From: Amycolatopsis nalaikhensis
GTDB taxonomy: Bacteria > Actinomycetota > Actinomycetes > Mycobacteriales > Pseudonocardiaceae
Assembly (NCBI RefSeq): GCF_030264295.1
Contig: NZ_CP127173.1
Coordinates: 3,417,501 to 3,481,500, forward strand
Reading direction: 5' to 3'
Length of the DNA: 64,000 bases
In this document: piece by piece, positions 9,236 through 19,490 of the stretch
Layout: the number at the start of each line of letters is the position of its first letter
How positions within the stretch are numbered: the stretch's first letter is position 1
The notes under the pieces: generated by a model
Database searches by the model: none
What the model saw: only the letters and a program-made list of their open reading frames with translations
What the model was told of the DNA's origin: nothing
Position numbers and translations under genes: made by a program

Positions 9236-9787
9236 GTGTACGAGGGCGAAATCGCCTCCGTGCTCGTCACCGAGCAGCAGATCAAGGACAAGATCGCGGA
9301 GCTGTCGGAGCAGATCGCCGCCGACTATCCGGCCAACGGGCAGGGAGAACTCCTGCTGGTGGGCGTCCTGAAGGGCGCGGTCATGTTCATGACCGACTTC
9401 GCCCGCGCGCTGCCGCTGCCGACGCAGCTGGAGTTCATGGCCGTCTCCTCGTACGGATCGTCGACGTCGTCGTCTGGCGTCGTGCGGATCCTCAAGGACC
9501 TCGACCGCGACATCGCGGGCCGGGACGTGCTGATCGTCGAGGACATCGTCGACTCCGGCCTGACGCTGTCGTGGCTGCTGAAGAACCTCGCGAGCCGCAA
9601 CCCGGCGTCGCTCGAGGTCGTTTCGCTGCTGCGCAAGCCGGAGGCGGTGAAGGTGGACGTCCCGGTGAAGTACATCGGGTTCGACATCCCCAACGAGTTC
9701 GTCGTCGGCTACGGCCTCGACTACGCCGAGCGCTACCGGGACCTGCCCTACATCGGGACGCTGGACCCGAAGGTCTACACCTCGTAG
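9236..9787 (+). CDS. hpt: Hypoxanthine phosphoribosyltransferase
   Basis: A 183-residue purine-salvage enzyme that joins PRPP with hypoxanthine or guanine. The PRPP-binding signature [11 protein letters not shown] is near residue 97. The flexible-loop motif SSYGSST is near 72, and the C-terminal substrate-contact region contains [21 protein letters not shown] start with GAGGAG at 9222-9227. It follows tilS by 3 nt. Confidence 0.96.
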   Translation: MYEGEIASVLVTEQQIKDKIAELSEQIAADYPANGQGELLLVGVLKGAVMFMTDFARALPLPTQLEFMAVSSYGSSTSSSGVVRILKDLDRDIAGRDVLIVEDIVDSGLTLSWLLKNLASRNPASLEVVSLLRKPEAVKVDVPVKYIGFDIPNEFVVGYGLDYAERYRDLPYIGTLDPKVYTS

Positions 9788-9944
9788 TGCACCGGCGGAG
9801 TTCACCGACCGTTCACCGCAACTACCGGATCTGCGGAACCCCGCGGTCCGAGATTGCGTCATACGCTCTGATCACGTGCGTTAACCTATGCGAAGACCAT
9901 TCGTGCCCGCGGTGACCGGGTCGGGGGAACGGGAGAGAGCTCAG

Positions 9945-10310
9945 ATGGGGAACAGCAGCGCTGCCGACGCGAACGCCTTCAAGGCCGCGGCCGCGGCGGG
10001 TCAGGTCGGGATCGACCCCGACGCCGCGCAAGCCGTGCTGAACAAGATCCGCACGGGCAAGGACGCCGTCGAAGCGCTCCTGGCCGGCGCGGGCACGCTC
10101 GCTCAGCCGCCGAAGCTCGGCGACAACCCGGTCGGCAACGCGATGGCCGCGAAGTTCGTGCAGCGCGCGGACGGCGGGAACGACTCCTACGCCGCCGCCC
10201 TGCAGAACCTGCTCGACCAGTACTCGGCCGCCGAGGAGGGCATCGTCACGGCGATGTCCCGGTACCACGAGATCGACAACGCCGCGGCCGACCCGTTCCG
10301 CAACGCCTGA
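9945..10310 (+). CDS. PE-like small type VII secretion substrate
   Basis: A 121-residue Ala-rich, helix-forming protein without a signal peptide or membrane segment. Its size, composition and position directly before a PPE-like gene between hpt and ftsH match the PE member of a PE/PPE pair (position of PE32 in M. tuberculosis). The N-terminus MGNSSAADANAFKAAAAAG lacks an early PE dipeptide, so the family link rests mainly on context. The C-terminus has a YxxxD-like YHEID that could be part of a type VII export signal. RBS GGGAGAGA precedes the ATG. Confidence 0.65.
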   Translation: MGNSSAADANAFKAAAAAGQVGIDPDAAQAVLNKIRTGKDAVEALLAGAGTLAQPPKLGDNPVGNAMAAKFVQRADGGNDSYAAALQNLLDQYSAAEEGIVTAMSRYHEIDNAAADPFRNA

Positions 10311-10332
10311 GTCCTGAGGGGGATCTGAAGTC

Positions 10333-11715
10333 ATGGCTCCGAACCACGGCGACCAGCCGTCGACGACGACCGACCCGGGCTCGCTCGTCCCGCTCGGCGA
10401 CAACTCGGCGTCGCAGAACATCGTCGAGAGCGCCCGCGGCCGTTCCGACGGCTTCGACATGGGCGACGACCGCGCGATCGCCAACCCGCCGAACTGGAAC
10501 GCGCAGGCGAGCCAGCAGCTGTACAACGGCGCGGTCAACAACAACGACCCCGGCACGGCCGAGGCGACCGGGCACGCGTGGGCGCACCACGGCACCGAGC
10601 TGAAGCAGGCGTCCGACCACCTGTACAACGCGATCGCCGAGCTGGGCAACGCCTGGGTCGGCCAGGGCGCCGCGGGTGCGCAGGGCGCGCTGGTGGCCAT
10701 CGCCAACTCCGGCTCGCAGGCGTCCGAGGCCGCGCACACGATGTCCGACCGGCTCGCCCGGCAGGCCGCGGCGGCCGCCGAGGTCAAGAAGATGCCGGCC
10801 CCGAAGGACTACGACCCGAAGCAGGCCATGGCGGCCGCGCTGGCGGGCGGCCCGGCGGCGCTGATCGCCGACCAGAAGGCGCAGGCCGACGCGGCGAACG
10901 ACGTCAAGGCGCAGCAGGTCGCGTTCTTCAACGCCTACACGAAGGCGATGAGCGAGGTCGACAGCTCGACCCCGAGCTTCGGCCCGGAGTCGCTGGGCAT
11001 GAAGCCGACGGCGTCGCACAACTCGGTGTCGTTCAACGCGGTCAACACGATCGGCAGCACGGGCCCGGTCGAAGGCCTGTCCGGCGCGGGCGGCGCGGTG
11101 TTCGCCGCCAGCGGCGCGGGCTTCGGCGGCAACGGCGGCGGCGCGTTCGACGCGCAGCACGCGGGCCTCGGCCCGAACGCGGCGCACGGCGGCGCGTTCG
11201 GCCACGACGCGGCGGTCCTCGGCGGCGACGCGCCGGGCGGCACGGCCGCGGGCACGGGTAGCGGCACGGGCGCGGTCGCCCCGGGTCACGGGCCGTCCGG
11301 TTCCGGCAGCCCGCTGAGCAAGATCGGCATGGGCCTCGGCATCGGTGGGGTGGCGGGCGGCCTCGGCGCGCTGGCCTCCCGCGCGCTGGGCTCGGGCAAC
11401 AAGTCGGGCTCGAAGGCGGAGAACGACACGAACCTGGCTTCGGCCGAAGGCCAGGCGCAGAGCGCGGCGTCGGCTCAGGCGCCGCAGCAGGGCGTCGTCT
11501 CGGCGCAGGGCACGATCGGTGGCCAGACCCCGCCGCCGATGACCCCGGGCATGGGCGGCGGGATGGCTCCGCACGGTGCGCAGGGCGAGCAGGACGAGGA
11601 GCACACGCACGCGTCGTTCCTCATCGAGGCGGACCCGGACGCGGCCTTCGGCGCGAACCAGGCGACCCCGCCGCCGGTCATCGGCGCGTGGTCCGAGGAC
11701 GACGAAGACCGCTGA
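10333..11715 (+). CDS. PPE-like type VII secretion substrate with Gly/Ala-rich tail
   Basis: 460 residues. The first ~220 are helical and carry IANPPNWNAQ near residue 55 and a WVGQGAAGAQGAL turn near 112, a WxG-type motif of PPE/WXG proteins. From about 225 to the end the protein is Gly/Ala/Ser-rich and probably disordered, with a short hydrophobic Gly-rich stretch near 340. No signal peptide. It lies 22 bp behind the PE-like gene and in front of an EspG chaperone gene, so the three form an export unit. No ESX core components are encoded in this window. Confidence 0.75.
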   Translation: MAPNHGDQPSTTTDPGSLVPLGDNSASQNIVESARGRSDGFDMGDDRAIANPPNWNAQASQQLYNGAVNNNDPGTAEATGHAWAHHGTELKQASDHLYNAIAELGNAWVGQGAAGAQGALVAIANSGSQASEAAHTMSDRLARQAAAAAEVKKMPAPKDYDPKQAMAAALAGGPAALIADQKAQADAANDVKAQQVAFFNAYTKAMSEVDSSTPSFGPESLGMKPTASHNSVSFNAVNTIGSTGPVEGLSGAGGAVFAASGAGFGGNGGGAFDAQHAGLGPNAAHGGAFGHDAAVLGGDAPGGTAAGTGSGTGAVAPGHGPSGSGSPLSKIGMGLGIGGVAGGLGALASRALGSGNKSGSKAENDTNLASAEGQAQSAASAQAPQQGVVSAQGTIGGQTPPPMTPGMGGGMAPHGAQGEQDEEHTHASFLIEADPDAAFGANQATPPPVIGAWSEDDEDR

Positions 11716-11773
11716 TCCTTTCGGGCCGGGCACCTCGAGTGTGCCCGGCCCGGTTTCTCTTGGGGGTGGCTCG

Positions 11774-12559
11774 ATGCCGAACGCGGAGCTGCTCACCCCG
11801 GTCGAGGTGGACTTCCTGTGGGAGGCCGCCGGGCTGGGCGAGCTGCCGTACCCGTTGCGCGTGCGTTCGCACGGCGCGACCGTCGACGAGCGGTCGCTGC
11901 TCCGCCGTCGCACGCTGGAAGGGCTCAACGCACGCGGTCTCGCCGACGGCCGCGGCCGTCCGGAACCGCACATCGAGGACTACTTCGGCGTGCTGGCGCA
12001 GCCGGAGCTGAGCCTGGACGCCGTCCAGCTGATCGCCCCGGACGCCGAGCCGCTGCTGGCGGTGGCGGGCGTACTGGGCGGCCAGGGGCTGCTGGCGGTC
12101 CAGGACACGCGCGGCCTGCACCTGCAGCCGTGCCCGGCGGACGGCCTGGCGAGCGCGATCGTCTCGCTGCTGCCGGGGGCCCCGCGCGGCAAGGAGAAGT
12201 CGATCACGGTGCCGCTGGACCAGCTGGTCGGCACGCACGGCGTCGACTTCCTGCAGCGCCGAGGCAACGGCGAAGAGCGCGCGGGCGCGGAGGAGGACCG
12301 CAAGGCTTTGGCCAGGCTGCACGCCCAGCCGAGGCTGCGCGGCGGCCAGATCGGCGCGAACGCCCGAAGCCGTATGGGCGGCCGAACCCGAACCCCGGTC
12401 CTGAGCTGGTTCGACACCGAGAGCGGCCGCTACTTCACGCAAGCAAGTCGTGGTCGCGACGGCCGAGACTGGATCACGATCGCCCCGGCGGACGCGGCAA
12501 CGCTGCGCCACCGCCTGGGCGAGATGCTCGCGGGAGCGGCGACGACCAGCACGGTCTGA
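11774..12559 (+). CDS. EspG-family type VII secretion chaperone (copy 1)
   Basis: 261 residues. The N-terminal VEVDFLWEAAGLGELPYPL is the diagnostic start of actinobacterial EspG proteins, which bind the tip of PE/PPE heterodimers in the cytosol and keep them soluble for export. The C-terminal half contains the conserved SWFDTESGRYF and the TIAPADAATLRHRLGEML ending. The ATG follows a GGGGGTGG stretch, 58 bp after the PPE-like gene. A second copy lies 0.27 kb downstream. Confidence 0.87.
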   Translation: MPNAELLTPVEVDFLWEAAGLGELPYPLRVRSHGATVDERSLLRRRTLEGLNARGLADGRGRPEPHIEDYFGVLAQPELSLDAVQLIAPDAEPLLAVAGVLGGQGLLAVQDTRGLHLQPCPADGLASAIVSLLPGAPRGKEKSITVPLDQLVGTHGVDFLQRRGNGEERAGAEEDRKALARLHAQPRLRGGQIGANARSRMGGRTRTPVLSWFDTESGRYFTQASRGRDGRDWITIAPADAATLRHRLGEMLAGAATTSTV

Positions 12560-12576
12560 CCCCCGCGGCAAGGCGG

Positions 12577-12655
12577 GCTGAAGGGCCCTTTCCTGTCATG
12601 TGATGGGACGAAAGGGCCCTTCACCGCATCAGATGAGACGAACGTCCCCTTCAGC
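12577..12655 (+). repeat. 79-bp palindromic element, copy A1
   Basis: Starts GCTGAAGGG and ends CCCCTTCAGC. It contains an internal hairpin GAAGGGCCCTTTC/GAAAGGGCCCTTC, then a second part with CGCATCAGATGAGACG. It lies between the two espG genes, 17 bp after the stop of copy 1. The other copies are at 28082, 33499 and 62150, all exactly 79 bp. Confidence 0.9.
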
Positions 12656-12826
12656 GCGCTCGGGCCAGGCGACCTCGCCGCCCCGCCTCGCAGACCGGGG
12701 CCTGGCGGCCGTCTGCCAGGATCGGGCTCGGCGTCTTCGAACGTGCGCCATCGCCGACCGGGAACCATCCCGTTCTGTCGGTGGTGCGGGCTACGCTGAG
12801 CGAGAATCCGATCCGGGAGAGTAGTG

Positions 12827-13639
12827 ATGCAAGAGTTCTTCTCGCCGCTGGCGTTCGACTTCCTGTGGGAGGCGGCGCAGGTCGGCGAGCTGCCGTACCC
12901 GCTGCTGGTCCGCTCGCACGGCGCGACCGAAGACGAGCGCGTCTCCCTGCGCCACCGCGTGGACGCCGAGCTGAAGGCCCGCGGCATCCGCGACCCGCGC
13001 GGCAGGCTCGAGCCGCCGATCGAGGACGCCCTGCACCTGCTCGCCTTCGCCCCGCTGACCATCGACGCGCTGCACATCCCGCAGTTCGAAGCACCCACCG
13101 TCGGCGTGCTCGCGGCCGCGGACGACACCAAGGGCGTGCTCGCGGTCCAGGACGCCGACGGGATCTGGCTGGGGGACGTCCCGCCGGACGGTCTCGTCTC
13201 CGCCGTCGTCGGGATCCTGCCCGCGGGGCCGCGTGGGAGCGAGGCGTCGGTCACACTTCCGCTGGACGACGCCCTGCGGACCGCCCCGATCCGGGTGCCC
13301 GTGTCCCTCCCGTCGAACCCGGGCGAGGAACGCGGCCGGTCGCGTCGGACGCCGTTGAGCGAACGCGCGACGGTCGACCCGCGCGAAGCGTACGGGCGCA
13401 TCTCCGGGCAGCCGCGGCAGCGGGGCGGTCAGCTGGCCGCGAACAGCCGTTCGCAGGTCGGGGCCAAGCAGCGGTCCCGCGTGCTGGCCTGGTTCGACAC
13501 CGCGACCGGGCGCTACTTGAGCCTCTCCCGCGCTGGTACGGACGGCCGCGAGTGGGTCACCGTCGCCCCGGCCGACCCGGCGACGCTGCGCACCCGGCTG
13601 GGCGAGATGGTGAGCAGTGTGTCGGACGGCACGCGCTAG
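12827..13639 (+). CDS. EspG-family type VII secretion chaperone (copy 2)
   Basis: 270 residues, paralogous to the upstream espG. It shares AFDFLWEAAQVGELPYPLLV, the RSHGAT block and the C-terminal LAWFDTATGRYLSL, but is clearly diverged in the middle. The ATG is preceded by GGGAGA; a GTG directly before it is less likely. Unlike copy 1 it has its own 5' region of 270 bp and no PE/PPE gene beside it, so it may serve a different substrate pair elsewhere (inference). Confidence 0.85.
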   Translation: MQEFFSPLAFDFLWEAAQVGELPYPLLVRSHGATEDERVSLRHRVDAELKARGIRDPRGRLEPPIEDALHLLAFAPLTIDALHIPQFEAPTVGVLAAADDTKGVLAVQDADGIWLGDVPPDGLVSAVVGILPAGPRGSEASVTLPLDDALRTAPIRVPVSLPSNPGEERGRSRRTPLSERATVDPREAYGRISGQPRQRGGQLAANSRSQVGAKQRSRVLAWFDTATGRYLSLSRAGTDGREWVTVAPADPATLRTRLGEMVSSVSDGTR

Positions 13640-13841
13640 CGTGACCGGCCTGGACGCCGAGCGGGAACCCGGACGCGGTATCGCCCGTTGACCTGCGAGA
13701 GGCTCACAGGGGATGAACGCGGCAGCGGACGGTACCCTGATGGGACGGGTGTCCAGGCACCACGGGTTGTCAAGATCGTGATGGCGGGTATCACAGGAGC
13801 CGCCCAACCAGGGAGGGTCGAGGCCACCAAGGCCGAGTCGT

Positions 13842-16251
13842 ATGAACCGGAAGAGCGTGCTCAGGAACCCACTGCTGTGGATCGTCGCGGGGTTGCTGGC
13901 GTTGTTCGCGTACAACACGATCTTCGACAGTGATCGTGGGTACACCCAGGCACCCATCTCGGTGGCGAACTCCCAGATCACCACGAACAACGTCAAGGAA
14001 GCCAGCCTCGAGGACAAGGAGCAGCAGGTCAAACTGCTGCTGAACAAGTCCATCGACGTCGACGGGCAGCAGACCAACCAGATCATCGCGCAGTACCCGG
14101 CCAACGCGTCGCTTGAGCTCTACGACAAGCTGCTGGCCGCGAAGAACGGTGACGCCGGGGTCAAGTTCACCACCAAGGTCACCCAGCAGGGCGTGCTGAC
14201 GCAGATCCTGATCTTCGCCATCCCGCTCGCGCTGGTGCTGGGCCTGCTGATGTGGATGATGAACAACGCCCAGGGCGGCGGCAACCGCGTCCTCAACTTC
14301 GGCAAGTCCAAGGCCAAGCAGCTGAACAAGGACATGCCCAAGACGACGTTCGGTGACGTCGCGGGTGCCGACGAGGCCGTCGAAGAGCTGTACGAGATCA
14401 AGGACTTCCTGCAGAACCCGGCGCGCTACCAGGCGCTCGGCGCGAAGATCCCGAAGGGCGTGCTGCTCTACGGGCCGCCGGGTACCGGTAAGACGCTGCT
14501 CGCGCGAGCCGTCGCCGGCGAAGCGGGCGTGCCGTTCTACACGATCTCCGGCTCGGACTTCGTCGAGATGTTCGTCGGTGTCGGCGCCTCGCGTGTCCGT
14601 GACCTGTTCGAGCAGGCCAAGCAGAACGCGCCGTGCATCATCTTCGTCGACGAGATCGACGCGGTCGGCCGCCAGCGCGGCGCCGGCCTCGGCGGCGGCC
14701 ACGACGAGCGCGAGCAGACGCTGAACCAGCTGCTCGTCGAGATGGACGGCTTCGACGCTCGCGGCGGGATCATCCTGATCGCGGCCACGAACCGGCCCGA
14801 CATCCTCGACCCGGCGCTGCTGCGCCCCGGCCGGTTCGACCGGCAGATCCCGGTGTCCGCGCCCGACCTGCGCGGCCGCAAGGCGATCCTCGAGGTGCAC
14901 GCCAAGGGCAAGCCGATCGCGCAGGGCACCGACCTGGGCAGCCTGGCCAAGCGGACCGTCGGCATGTCCGGCGCGGACCTGGCGAACGTGCTGAACGAGG
15001 CCGCGTTGCTCACCGCCCGCCAGAACGGGCACGTGATCACCGACGCCGCGCTCGAGGAGTCAGTCGACCGCGTCGTCGGCGGTCCCGCCCGCAAGAGCCG
15101 GATCATCTCCGAGAAGGAGAAGAAGATCACGGCCTACCACGAGGGCGGGCACGCGCTCGCCGCGTGGGCGATGCCGGACATCGAACCGGTCTACAAGCTG
15201 ACGATCCTGCCTCGCGGCCGCACGGGCGGGCACGCGTTGCTCGTCCCCGAGGACGACAAGGACCTGATGACCCGCTCCGAGATGATCGGGCGGCTGGTCT
15301 TCGCGATGGGTGGCCGCACGGCGGAGGAGCTCGTCTTCCACGAGCCCACCACCGGGGCGTCGTCCGACATCGAGCAGGCGACGAAGATCGCCCGCGCGAT
15401 GGTCACCGAGTACGGCATGAGCGCCCGGCTCGGCGCGGTCAAGTACGGCCAGGAGCAGGGCGACCCGTTCCTCGGCCGCTCGGCCGGCCGCCAGGCGGAC
15501 TACTCGCTGGAAGTGGCGCACGAGATCGACGAGGAGGTGCGCAAGCTCATCGAGACGGCGCACACCGAGGCGTGGCACGTGCTGAACACCTACCGCGACG
15601 TGCTCGACGAGCTGGTCATCGAGGCTCCTCGAGAAGGAGACGCTGACCCGCAAGGACCTGGAGCGGATCTTCGCGACGGTCGAGAAGCGCCCGCACATCA
15701 CCGTGTTCAACGAGTTCGGTGAGCGGACGCCGTCGGACAAGCCGCCGATCAAGACCCCGGGCGAGCTGGCGATGGAGCGCGGCGAGCCGTGGCCGCCGCC
15801 GGAGAAGGAGAAGCCGGTCCTGAAGCCGGAGCCGACCCCGGTCGGCACCGCCCAGGGCGCGGGCGACCTGCCGGGCGGTCCGCCGTACCCGGCGCCGACC
15901 CCGGGCGACCCGAACGCCAACCCGTACGCCCCGCCGCAGCCGGGCGCCTACCCGAACGGCGGCCGTCCGTACGGCGGCCCGAACGGTGGCCCCAACGGCA
16001 CGGCGCACTGGCCGCAGAACTACAGCGGCCAGCAGCCGGGCAGCTACCCGCCGGGCCAGAGCGGCCCGCCGAACTACGGTGCCCCTCCGGGCTGGACGCC
16101 CGCGACCTCGCCGGGCGGTCAGCCGGGCCAGTCGTGGCGGCCCGGTGGTGAAGAACGCCCTCGTGAGCACGGCTGGTTCGCCGACCAAGCCGGCAACCAG
16201 CAGAGCGAGGGGGAGCGTCGTGACGTGGATGGACCCGAAAAGCCCCAGTGA
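13842..16251 (+). CDS. ftsH: ATP-dependent membrane zinc protease FtsH, apparent frameshift at 15623
   Basis: A hexameric membrane AAA+ protease that removes damaged membrane and cytosolic proteins. N-terminal helix, periplasmic segment and second helix (~125-145), Walker A GPPGTGKT near residue 210, Walker B IIFVDEID near 266, and zinc site HEGGH near 433. At 15621-15627 the sequence reads GAGGCTC where GAGCTC is needed. Removing one G restores [20 protein letters not shown] and a Pro/Gly-rich tail to 16251, about 802 residues in all. Unrepaired, the frame ends at 15722. As FtsH is normally indispensable, an assembly error is likeliest. The 5' region has TACCCT (13733-13738) as a possible -10. 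Confidence 0.93.
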
Positions 16252-17808
16252 CGCCGACCGCCCGGTCTTCGACCAGGACCGGGCGGAGAAGGCGATCCGC
16301 GAACTCCTCCTGGCGTGCGGCGAAGACCCGGAGCGGGACGGTCTGAAGGACACCCCCGCCCGGGTCGCCCGCGCGTACCGCGAGATGTTCGCGGGGCTGT
16401 ACACCGAGCCGGACTCGGTGCTGGACAAGACGTTCGACGAGTCCCACGAAGGCTCGTGCTGGTCACGGACATCCCGATGTTCAGCCAATGTGTGCCCAGC
16501 AAGCAGACCGTGAACGCCGTCGGCGGCCGCAAGCAGGCCGCTGACGTCCAGGTCGGCGACAAGCTCTGGACGCTCGTCGGCGGCAACGTCGAGGAGACCG
16601 AGGTCACCGAGATCAGCTCGCACCAGACGCGTGAGCTGGTCGAGGTCAAGACCTCGGCGGGCAAGTTCCGGGTCACCCCTGACCACCCTCTGGCCACGCC
16701 GGAAGGCTGGAAGGAAGCCAAGGACGTCGAGGGCTCGTTCATCGAGTGGACACACGCCAAGAAGCTGTGTCGCGATCGGTGGCGGCCGACCCTCGGATAC
16801 GACTTCGGCTACGTCGTCGGCACGGTTTGCGCCGACGGCACGGTCGCCGACCGGTACGTGTCCCTCGTGGTCAACGACCACGATTACGCGAAGAAGTTCG
16901 CGGAGTCACTGCACCGCGCGTTCGGGATCGACGCCAAGGTCGAGCCGACCTCGCGGCCTTCCGGCTACCTGGGCCGAGACCTGCCCGGCTTCCGCGTCCG
17001 GGTGGTGTCCTCGTTCCTCGCCGACTTGATGCGGCAGTACGTCGGCGGCGACGCGCACCACATGCGACAGCGGTTCCCGATGGTCGTGCTGAACGACTTG
17101 TCGACCTTCAACGGCTTCCTCGACGGCTACGTCGACGGGGACGGGCACCGCAGCAAGTTCTCGGCGGGGCGCATCATCGCGAGCGCCAACACGCCGTTCC
17201 TCGAGGACCTGGCGACGGTCATCGGTGCCCGGTTCTCGGGCAAGACCGGTGACGCCGTGTCGCGGCTCTACGTCGCGGACAGCTGGTTCCGGAAGCACGG
17301 CTTCCCGCAGGACGATTACGCGACCGACCTGATCGAATCGGAGTACGTGAAGGTCGAGTCCGTCACCTCGGTGACTGCGTCTGGGACCAAGCCCTACACG
17401 GTCTACAGCTTCAAGTGCGACCCGCATCCGACGTTCCTGATCGCGGGACATTTGACGCACAACTGTGAGCACCACCTCGTGCCCTTCCACGGCGTAGCGC
17501 ACGTCGGGTACATCCCGAACGCCGCCGGGAAGGTCACCGGGTTGTCCAAACTGGCCCGGCTCGTCGACCTCTACGCCAAGCGCCCCCAGGTGCAAGAGCG
17601 CCTGACTTCGCAGGTCGCCGACGCCATCGTGCGGAAGCTCGAGCCGCGCGGCGTCATCGTCGTGATCGAGGCCGAGCACCTCTGCATGGCCATGCGTGGC
17701 ATCCGGAAGCCCGGCGCCCGCACGACCACGTCGGCCGTGCGGGGGCAGCTGAAGAACTCCGCCTCCTCGCGGGCCGAGGCGCTCGACCTGATCAAGGCAC
17801 GGCGGTGA
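16220..17808 (+). CDS. folE: GTP cyclohydrolase I containing an intein, apparent frameshift at 16451
   Basis: First enzyme of folate synthesis, GTP to 7,8-dihydroneopterin triphosphate. The N-extein is about 90 residues (GTG start, AGGGGGAG upstream, overlapping the ftsH end) with [19 protein letters not shown]. The C-extein is 114 residues starting [18 protein letters not shown] and ending in a standard TSAVRGQLK region. Together they give about 204 residues, the family's normal length. A 325-residue intein sits before the zinc ligand Cys of CEHH. At 16451-16455 the sequence reads GGCTC after GAA where GAGCTC is expected. Adding one A restores [16 protein letters not shown]. Next gene folP overlaps by 4 nt. 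Confidence 0.93.
16489..17463 (+). mobile_element. Intein with LAGLIDADG homing endonuclease in FolE
   Basis: 325 residues in frame with the C-extein. The first residue is Cys ([13 protein letters not shown]). Block B is [12 protein letters not shown] near residue 62. Two dodecapeptide endonuclease motifs follow: [10 protein letters not shown] near 108 and [10 protein letters not shown] near 213. Block F is [16 protein letters not shown], and the end is THN followed by Cys+1 of the extein. All splicing residues (Cys1, TxxH, penultimate His, Asn, Cys+1) are present, so self-splicing should work. The endonuclease acidic residues also look intact, so the element may still be mobile. Confidence 0.95.
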
Positions 17809-18650
17809 GCGTGGGGCTTCCCGCTCCCGGCCGGTGCGTCGTGATGGGCGTGCTGAACGTGACACCGGATTCCTTTTCGGACGGTGGCCGCTACCTCGGG
17901 CTCGACCAGGCGCTGGAGCACGCCCGCGAGATGTGGGCGCGCGGCGCGGACCTGATCGACGTCGGCGGCGAGTCGACGCGGCCGGGTGCGTCGCGGGTGG
18001 ATGCCGACACCGAAATGAAGCGGGTCATTCCGGTGATCCGGACGCTCGCGAGCGAAGGCGTGGCGCTGTCGGTCGACACGACCCGCGCGGCCGTCGCCGC
18101 CGCGGCGCTCGAAGCCGGTGCCCACGTCATCAACGACGTCTCGGGTGGGCTGGCCGATCCGGACATGGCGCGGGTCGCCGCCGAATCCGGGGCGCCGTGG
18201 GTGCTGATGCACTGGCGGGGGCACAGCCAGGACATGCAGGCGCTCGCGAAGTACGAAGACGTCGTCGCCGACGTGCGGGCCGAGCTGCTGTCCAGAGTGG
18301 ACGACGCGCTCGCCGCGGGGGTCGCGGAGAGCGCGATCGTGCTGGACCCGGGGCTAGGGTTCGCGAAGAACGCGGAGCACGACTGGGCGTTGCTGCGCGG
18401 GTTGGACTCGTTGCTTTCCCTCGGCTTCCCGGTGCTCGTCGGTGCTTCGCGAAAACGGTTCCTCGGCCGTCTGCTGTCCGAAAAGGACGGAACACCGAGG
18501 CCGCCGGACGGCCGCGAAGACGCGACGGCGGCGATCTCGGCGTTGGCCGCGGCGGCGGGCGCGTGGGGCGTGCGGGTGCACGAGGTCGGAGCTTCGTTGG
18601 ACGCGGTCGCGGTGGCCGCGGCGTGGTGGAAGGGTTCGCCGGATGTCTGA
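17805..18650 (+). CDS. folP: Dihydropteroate synthase
   Basis: 281 residues. It condenses 6-hydroxymethyl-dihydropterin pyrophosphate with p-aminobenzoate and is the sulfonamide target. The N-terminal signature [16 protein letters not shown] is followed by [14 protein letters not shown], then DVSGG and a C-terminal GASRKRFLG. All are the family's substrate-binding loops and strands. GTG start in a GTGA overlap with folE and an ATG overlap with folB downstream, so expression is coupled along the operon. Confidence 0.96.
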   Translation: MSVGLPAPGRCVVMGVLNVTPDSFSDGGRYLGLDQALEHAREMWARGADLIDVGGESTRPGASRVDADTEMKRVIPVIRTLASEGVALSVDTTRAAVAAAALEAGAHVINDVSGGLADPDMARVAAESGAPWVLMHWRGHSQDMQALAKYEDVVADVRAELLSRVDDALAAGVAESAIVLDPGLGFAKNAEHDWALLRGLDSLLSLGFPVLVGASRKRFLGRLLSEKDGTPRPPDGREDATAAISALAAAAGAWGVRVHEVGASLDAVAVAAAWWKGSPDV

Positions 18651-19002
18651 CCGGATCACGTTGACCGGCTTGCGCGTGTTCGGCCGGCACGGCGTGTTCG
18701 AGCACGAGAAGCGCGACGGCCAGGAGTTCGTCGTCGACGTCACGGCGTGGCTGGACCTGGGGCCCGCGGCGGCGTCGGACGACCTGACGAAGACGCTGCA
18801 CTACGGCGAGCTGGCGGAGCTGGCGGCGGGGATCGTCGCGGGCGAGCCGTACGACTTGATCGAGAGCGTCGCGGGCAAGATCGCCGACGAGGTGATGCGC
18901 GACGAGCGCCTGAGCGCGGTCGAGGTGACGGTGCACAAGCCGTCGGCCCCGATCCCGCTGACGTTCGACGACGTCGCGGTCACGGTCCGGCGCGACCGAT
19001 GA
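18643..19002 (+). CDS. folB: Dihydroneopterin aldolase
   Basis: 119 residues. It cleaves dihydroneopterin to 6-hydroxymethyl-dihydropterin and glycolaldehyde. The family start [20 protein letters not shown] and the C-terminal [19 protein letters not shown] are clear, with the catalytic Lys in VHKP. It overlaps folP by 8 nt and folK by 4 nt. Confidence 0.95.
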   Translation: MSDRITLTGLRVFGRHGVFEHEKRDGQEFVVDVTAWLDLGPAAASDDLTKTLHYGELAELAAGIVAGEPYDLIESVAGKIADEVMRDERLSAVEVTVHKPSAPIPLTFDDVAVTVRRDR

Positions 19003-19490
19003 GCCGGGCGGTGTTGTCGCTGGGTTCGAACCTCGGCGACCGCCTGGGATTCTTGAAGCTGGCCCTCGACGCCGTTCGCCCGGCGCTGGTGGCCGTGTCG
19101 AGCGTGTACGAGACGAAGGCGTGGGGCGTCGAGGACCAGCCGGACTTCCTGAACGCGGTGTGCGTGGTCGACGACCCGGCCCGCGACCACTGGGCGTGGT
19201 TGCGCACGGGCCAGGCGGCCGAGCAGGCGGCGGGCCGGGTCCGCGAGCTGCGCTGGGGGCCGCGCACACTGGACGTGGACGTGGTCACGGTGGACGGCGT
19301 GCGGTCCGAGGACCCGGAGCTGCTGCTGCCCCACCCGGGAACGCCGGACCGGGCGAGCGTGCTGGTGCCGTGGGCGGAGATCGAGCCGGACGCGGCCCTG
19401 CCGGGCCACGGCCCGATCGCGACGCTGCTGGCGGCCCGCCCGGCGGACGAGCTGGCGACGGTCCGCCGCACGGATCTCAAGCTGAGCTGA
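18999..19490 (+). CDS. folK: 6-hydroxymethyl-dihydropterin pyrophosphokinase
   Basis: 163 residues. It transfers pyrophosphate from ATP to 6-hydroxymethyl-dihydropterin, making the FolP substrate. The start [11 protein letters not shown] and the signature [16 protein letters not shown] with its metal-binding acidic pair are intact, followed by [21 protein letters not shown]. The ATG overlaps the folB stop. This is the last gene of the folE-folP-folB-folK operon. In M. tuberculosis the DUF3180 gene follows directly; here a MerR gene and repeats lie between. Confidence 0.95.
   Translation: MSRAVLSLGSNLGDRLGFLKLALDAVRPALVAVSSVYETKAWGVEDQPDFLNAVCVVDDPARDHWAWLRTGQAAEQAAGRVRELRWGPRTLDVDVVTVDGVRSEDPELLLPHPGTPDRASVLVPWAEIEPDAALPGHGPIATLLAARPADELATVRRTDLKLS

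Noticed and set aside
9854..9887. Promoter for the PE-like gene (TTGCGT with TAACCT)
   Set aside because: The two hexamers are 22 bp apart, too far for a confident call.
13842..16251. ftsH as a true pseudogene or a programmed frameshift
   Set aside because: The indel is a single G at a GAGCTC site shared with three other broken genes, and no slippery sequence is present; the protein is otherwise fully conserved.
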